Positions 34,914 to 38,094 of a stretch of 38,094 nt of DNA are shown piece after piece. Made by a program: the position numbers and the translations under genes. Within the stretch, counting starts at the first letter, position 1. Each line of letters starts with the position of its first letter. The stretch comes from an uncultured Clostridium sp. (GTDB taxonomy: Bacteria; Bacillota; Clostridia; TANB77; CAG-508), in the NCBI GenBank assembly GCA_948470875.1, contig CAOKQM010000009.1, positions 1-38,094 on the forward strand, written 5' to 3'. The notes under the pieces are model-generated. The model searched no databases and was not told where the DNA came from. It worked only from the letters and a program-made list of their open reading frames with translations.

Positions 34914-36389
34914 TTAATTTTCCTCACAATACACTTTAGCAATTGTGCTTGCCAGACCTGTATACATTTCTGGTGTCAATGCAAGCAATCTTTCTTTGTC
35001 TTCATCAGACAGCATATCCAGAGATTGAATGAAATTATGCATCACCTCTTTGGTAATGTGTTTGCCTCTGGTAAAAGCTTTAAGCTGCTCATACGCCTCT
35101 GTCACACCATACTTGCGAAGTACTGTCTGGACAGCTTCTCCAAGCACATTCCACTCGCCTGTCAATTCTTCTTCCAATTTCTGTTCATTGACTTCGCCCC
35201 TTTTAAATGCTTTTATAGCACTATCAATAGCCAAAAGAGAATAGCCAAAAACCACCCCTAAGTTTCTCTTAGCAGAAGAGTCTGACAAATCTCTTTGCAT
35301 ACGAGAAGTGGAAAGTTTATTGGATAACCCCATGGCTAACCAATTGGAAGTTTCTGCATTAGAAGCACTGTTTTCAAATTGAATGGGGTTTACTTTTTGT
35401 GGCATGGTACTGCTACCAACTTCTGTTTTCACAACGATTTGTTTTACATAATCGCGGCTAATGTAACTCCACATATCCCAGTCAAAATCGTACAAGACAT
35501 TGTTAAAATGCCGGATTTCATCCAAAATGCGGCAAATATAATCATGTCCTTCAATCTGTGTTGTGACTGGATTGAAAACCAAATCCAAACTATCCACAAA
35601 ATCACTGGTAATTGTTTCCCAAGGCATATCCGGATATGCAACCATCATAGCTGCATAATTACCCGTTGCCCCATTTAATTTGCCCTTGATTTCAATTTCT
35701 TGAAGCCGTTTCAAGCTTTCCCTTAAACGACAAATAAAAACAGTTATTTCCTTGCCAAACGTTGTTGGTGTTGCTTTCTGTCCATGGGTATGTGCCGGCA
35801 TTGCAGTTTCAGCATCTTTTTGTGCCATTTTTGATAGCTTGTGAATCAGCTTTTGCGCTTTTGGAATCCAACAATCAGAAAGTGCATCTTTTAACATCAT
35901 CGCATACGCCAGATTATTGATGTCTTCTGACGTGCAGCCAAAATGCACAAAACTTACCAGTTCCTTTAAGCCCATTTGTGTAAGCTTTTCTGCAACAAAA
36001 ATTTCAACTGATTTGACATCATGATGATTCACCTTCTCAATTTCTTTGATCCTGCAGTAATCCTTTTCGTCAAATTTCCATAAAACTTCATTGATTATTT
36101 GGGTTCTTGTTTCAGGATCATCAAATCGCTCTAACTCCTTGAGATAGTTCGTTAGGTGAGTCAAAAATAAAACTTCTACACAAACTCTATACTTGGTGAG
36201 CGCAAAATCGGAAAAGTAAGGCTTTAACTCCTCCTGAATTTGCAGATAACGCCCATCCAGCGGACAAAGAGCATACGCTTGCATCCAGTCTTGTATACTG
36301 ATTTGAGGTACATCCGAAAGTTCTAGGTTTCCTTCCAAAATCCTCCGTAACATTGATTGGTCAATAACAATTAAATTTTTTTGATTCAT
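34914..36389 (-). CDS. purB: Adenylosuccinate lyase, foreign-looking
   Basis: A 491-residue fumarase-superfamily enzyme that releases fumarate from SAICAR and adenylosuccinate in purine synthesis. CPLDGRYLQIQEEL, HFGCTSEDINNLAY and PAHTHGQKATPTTFGKE match the longer, E. coli-like PurB class. The signature loop is SSTMPQKVNPIQFEN, with Gln where this class usually has His. GC content and codon use (CTG, CTC, AAG, GCG) are visibly higher than in the neighbours. CGG is used in frame as arginine three times (35511-35513, 35706-35708, 36345-36347). It has its own promoter and terminator. I infer recent transfer as a cassette. Confidence 0.93.
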   Translation of the reverse strand: MNQKNLIVIDQSMLRRILEGNLELSDVPQISIQDWMQAYALCPLDGRYLQIQEELKPYFSDFALTKYRVCVEVLFLTHLTNYLKELERFDDPETRTQIINEVLWKFDEKDYCRIKEIEKVNHHDVKSVEIFVAEKLTQMGLKELVSFVHFGCTSEDINNLAYAMMLKDALSDCWIPKAQKLIHKLSKMAQKDAETAMPAHTHGQKATPTTFGKEITVFICRLRESLKRLQEIEIKGKLNGATGNYAAMMVAYPDMPWETITSDFVDSLDLVFNPVTTQIEGHDYICRILDEIRHFNNVLYDFDWDMWSYISRDYVKQIVVKTEVGSSTMPQKVNPIQFENSASNAETSNWLAMGLSNKLSTSRMQRDLSDSSAKRNLGVVFGYSLLAIDSAIKAFKRGEVNEQKLEEELTGEWNVLGEAVQTVLRKYGVTEAYEQLKAFTRGKHITKEVMHNFIQSLDMLSDEDKERLLALTPEMYTGLASTIAKVYCEEN

Positions 36390-36478
36390 AAAAATTCCTC
36401 CTTCTAAAATTAATTTTTTTCTACTATTGTTTTCTACCTGTTGCTTAAATTTTAGAATTCAATAGTTTTGACAGGAGG

Positions 36479-36507
36479 ATTGTATCATGATTTACATAAA
36501 AAGTCAA
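36479..36507 (-). promoter_or_regulatory. purB promoter
   Basis: TTGACT at 36502-36507, 17-bp spacer, TACAAT at 36479-36484, leaving a 5' leader of about 80 nt before purB. Confidence 0.65.
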
Positions 36508-36523
36508 GTAATTTATGTTAATT

Positions 36524-37027
36524 TTAATTTAGAGCAATTAGCAATCCTAAAAATACAAAAACTAAACTAGTGGCAATTCCAGCTAACAAATTTAATACTC
36601 GATTTGTTTTTTCTGTCGTTTTGCAGATTTTACAAAAAATTTGATAAATCCCTAAACCTAAAATTCCGCCTAATGTATTGGTGATTAAATCCGTAATATC
36701 AGTTGCACCAATTGCCAAAATATATTGTAGCATTTCAAAAACAAAACTGATTGCTGCAATCATTCCTATTTTTTGGCCAATCGTCCATTCTTTTTTTAAC
36801 ATCTGAATAAACAAACCAGATGGAATAAAAATGATAACATTATCTATGATTTCGTCAAAATCAATTTTTCCATTGATTACTACCGATTCGCCAAATGGCA
36901 CTAAATTGATATTGCGCGTGCTATGCAAATTCTCCAAAGAAAACTGCATTTTAAATACAATAATCCAAGTTAAAATCACGAAATAAATCATTGCTAAACC
37001 AATTGTGATTTTGCGACTTTTTTCCAT
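36524..37027 (-). CDS. VanZ-family membrane protein
   Basis: A 167-residue protein with about four to five hydrophobic segments. The block NLVPFGESVV, then DNVIIFIPSGLFIQML and FVFEMLQYILAIGATDITDL followed by NTLGGILG, is the VanZ-like domain. VanZ gives low teicoplanin resistance in enterococci, but most homologues have no known role. It lies 17 bp after the amidase gene, so a cell-envelope role is plausible. Confidence 0.88.
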   Translation of the reverse strand: MEKSRKITIGLAMIYFVILTWIIVFKMQFSLENLHSTRNINLVPFGESVVINGKIDFDEIIDNVIIFIPSGLFIQMLKKEWTIGQKIGMIAAISFVFEMLQYILAIGATDITDLITNTLGGILGLGIYQIFCKICKTTEKTNRVLNLLAGIATSLVFVFLGLLIALN

Positions 37028-37044
37028 TTTTTATCTCCTTTTTC

Positions 37045-37720
37045 CTATTTTATATTTTTCAAAATTCCATTTGCAATTGCTTTTGCATATTGTTCTAAGT
37101 TTTCATCCAATAATTGATTATCTTTGGTATTACTGATAAACCCAAGTTCAATCAAACAACTTGGCATTTTGGTGTTTCGATTCACATAATAATCATTTCC
37201 ATTATTTTCACTTGTGCCAGATTTTACCCCACGATTATTTTGAATGCCTACTTTTTCTAATTGACTTAAAATATCATTTGCTAATGTTTCAGAAACTTTG
37301 TCATGCTTTTGATTCTTCCAAATTTCAACACCACTACCACTTTTTCCACTATTGCGATGAACTGAAACAAATACATCTGCTCTTTTAAAATTGGCAAATT
37401 GACAACGTTTTTCTAAACTTACAAAACAATCTTCTTCTCTTGTTAAAATTACTTTAATATCACGTTTTTCAAGCTCTTTTTGAATGGCTAAAACCACCTT
37501 TAAATTATCCTCTTTTTCATAACGTTTTCCACTTCTTGACACAGAGCCGGACGTCACTTCCGCCATGCCCTGCATCTAAGCAAACTACCGTTTTTCGATT
37601 TTGCTCATACAGAAAAATCACACTTATGATTATGGCTATGATAACAATTATTTTTAACAGAAGCATACGTTGATTGCCTCTCAAATTAGTATATTTTTTT
37701 CTTGGTTCTTTTTTTCTCAT
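37045..37720 (-). CDS. N-acetylmuramoyl-L-alanine amidase (Amidase_3), +1 frameshift at a CGG codon
   Basis: A cell-wall hydrolase cutting the stem peptide from muramic acid. An N-terminal membrane anchor (about 20-40) precedes the catalytic domain. The first zinc ligand is in VVCLDAGHGGSD. Zero frame then passes an in-frame CGG (37547-37549) and stops at 37517. Skipping its C gives DVGSVSRSGKRYEKEDNLK, which holds the Glu ligand, then FVSVHRNSG (His ligand) and SCLIELGFISN (catalytic Glu). The shift lies between the first and second zinc ligands, so an active enzyme needs it. Joined length 224 residues. AAGGA lies six bases before the ATG. It is upstream of the VanZ gene. Confidence 0.92.
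37547..37549 (-). other. CGG +1 frameshift site in the amidase gene
   Basis: Zero frame reads GAC GTC CGG CTC. Skipping C gives GAC GTC GGC TCT (Asp-Val-Gly-Ser), joining the two halves of the catalytic domain. Confidence 0.85.
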
Positions 37721-37732
37721 ATAGATTCCTTT

Positions 37733-38094
37733 TTAAATAACATCAAATATTAATTCTACTTTAAATAAATCGCCATCTACTTTTATGTTAAATTGACCTT
37801 TTTGCAATTCAGCCAAACTTTTGGAAATGGAAATGCCAAGTCCACTACCTTCTGTTGTTCTAGATTTGTCTCCTCTAACAAAACGCTGCATCAACTCTTC
37901 TTCTGAAATATTTAAAACATCTTTTGAAATATTTTTCACACTCATATACACTTTTTGGTTTTTTAACAAAACATCCATATACACTCTTGAATTTTCCATA
38001 CTATATTTTGAAACATTACTAAAAATATTTTCAATGATTCGATACATATAACGGCTGTCTGCAAAAATTGTGATTTCTTCTTCTGGGAAAGTGG
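37733..38094 (-). CDS. Sensor histidine kinase, C-terminal part (cut by window edge)
   Basis: The reading frame stays open to the right edge, so only the ATPase domain (about 120 residues) is seen: TIFADSRYMYRIIENIFSNV, then SKYSMENSRVYM, N-box Asn in NIFSN, and the G2 motif TEGSGLGISIS. The usual G1 Asp-x-Gly is replaced by VKNISKD, as seen in a Clostridial VanS-like subgroup. It ends 13 bp before the amidase gene, so it may regulate cell-wall genes. The upper part lies outside the window. Confidence 0.88.
   Translation of the reverse strand, partial: TFPEEEITIFADSRYMYRIIENIFSNVSKYSMENSRVYMDVLLKNQKVYMSVKNISKDVLNISEEELMQRFVRGDKSRTTEGSGLGISISKSLAELQKGQFNIKVDGDLFKVELIFDVI

Noticed and set aside
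10375..37549. Simple sequencing or assembly errors, or five independent pseudogenes, as the cause of the five frameshifts
   Set aside because: Not excluded, but unlikely: random indels would not all be an extra C before a GG of a glycine codon, and none occurs at homopolymers or other sequences. A motif-based base-calling error is also disfavoured, because near-identical strings such as TTTTTCGGAAAGG inside holA are unaffected.
10375..37549. Classical programmed frameshift signals (prfB-like Shine-Dalgarno plus stop, or slippery heptamers)
   Set aside because: I saw no common upstream Shine-Dalgarno-like spacer, stop codon or slippery string at the five sites; only CGG is shared.
10314..37720. 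Reassignment of CGG to another amino acid (as known for Trp or Gln in some bacteria)
   Set aside because: A changed amino acid would keep the frame. Here the frame itself changes at every native CGG, so a sense reassignment does not explain the data.
1..38094. CRISPR arrays, tRNA genes, insertion sequences, prophage genes
   Set aside because: I saw no regularly spaced repeats, no tRNA cloverleaf, and no transposase, integrase or phage proteins.

Overview
This is an AT-rich window from a low-GC, Gram-positive, spore-forming anaerobe of the class Clostridia, probably an uncultured lineage. The evidence is a gerA-type germination operon, a gerW/ytfJ homologue, promoters that look like sigma-G and sigma-E sites, a rubredoxin plus flavodiiron protein pair, a glycyl-tRNA synthetase under a T-box, and Firmicute gene neighbourhoods (yicC-remA-rpoZ; scpA-ytfI-ytfJ; recA-recX). 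Almost all genes are on the minus strand. The exceptions are the DUF1980-like gene at 12027 and the germination operon at 20670-24762.

Layout from left to right. 1-2455: two-component system (response regulator, histidine kinase, small membrane protein). 2512-2781: a free-standing short transcription unit with a perfect promoter. 2835-3322: RNase P RNA. 3412-3894: unknown gene of foreign composition. 4020-10204: recG, gerW, ytfI (DUF2953), a possible structured RNA or MITE, scpA, recX and recA. 10314-11904: orphan peptide-binding protein, divergent from a DUF1980-like gene with a sigma-E-like promoter. 12622-17902: mini-RNase III, rbgA, an LPXTG-like Asn/Thr-repeat protein, ychF, cysE and glyS with its T-box. 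18276-20539: an MFS permease and holA. 20670-24762: gerKA-KB-KC and a small fourth gene. 24895-29233: thyX, rpmF, a CMP-kinase-like gene, rpoZ, remA, yicC, a membrane protein and rsmE. 29339-34781: phosphoesterase, tsaD, M50 protease, EamA permease, NUDIX, flavodiiron protein and rubredoxin. 34914-38094: a foreign-looking purB, a VanZ-like protein, an N-acetylmuramoyl-L-alanine amidase and the end of a histidine kinase.

The main discovery candidate is codon-level. Five genes (peptide-binding protein, cysE, the fourth ger-operon gene, the flavodiiron protein and the amidase) need a +1 frameshift to give complete proteins. In all five the shift falls exactly on an in-frame CGG codon. Skipping its C lets the next triplet, GGN, be read as glycine, and the family-expected sequence continues. 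In my by-eye scan CGG occurs in frame nowhere else in the native-composition genes, while CGG in the other two codon phases is common and harmless. Only two genes of visibly foreign composition (purB and the 3412-3894 gene) use CGG as ordinary arginine. This suggests that CGG is an unassigned or hungry codon, or part of a CGGN four-base glycine codon, in this organism.
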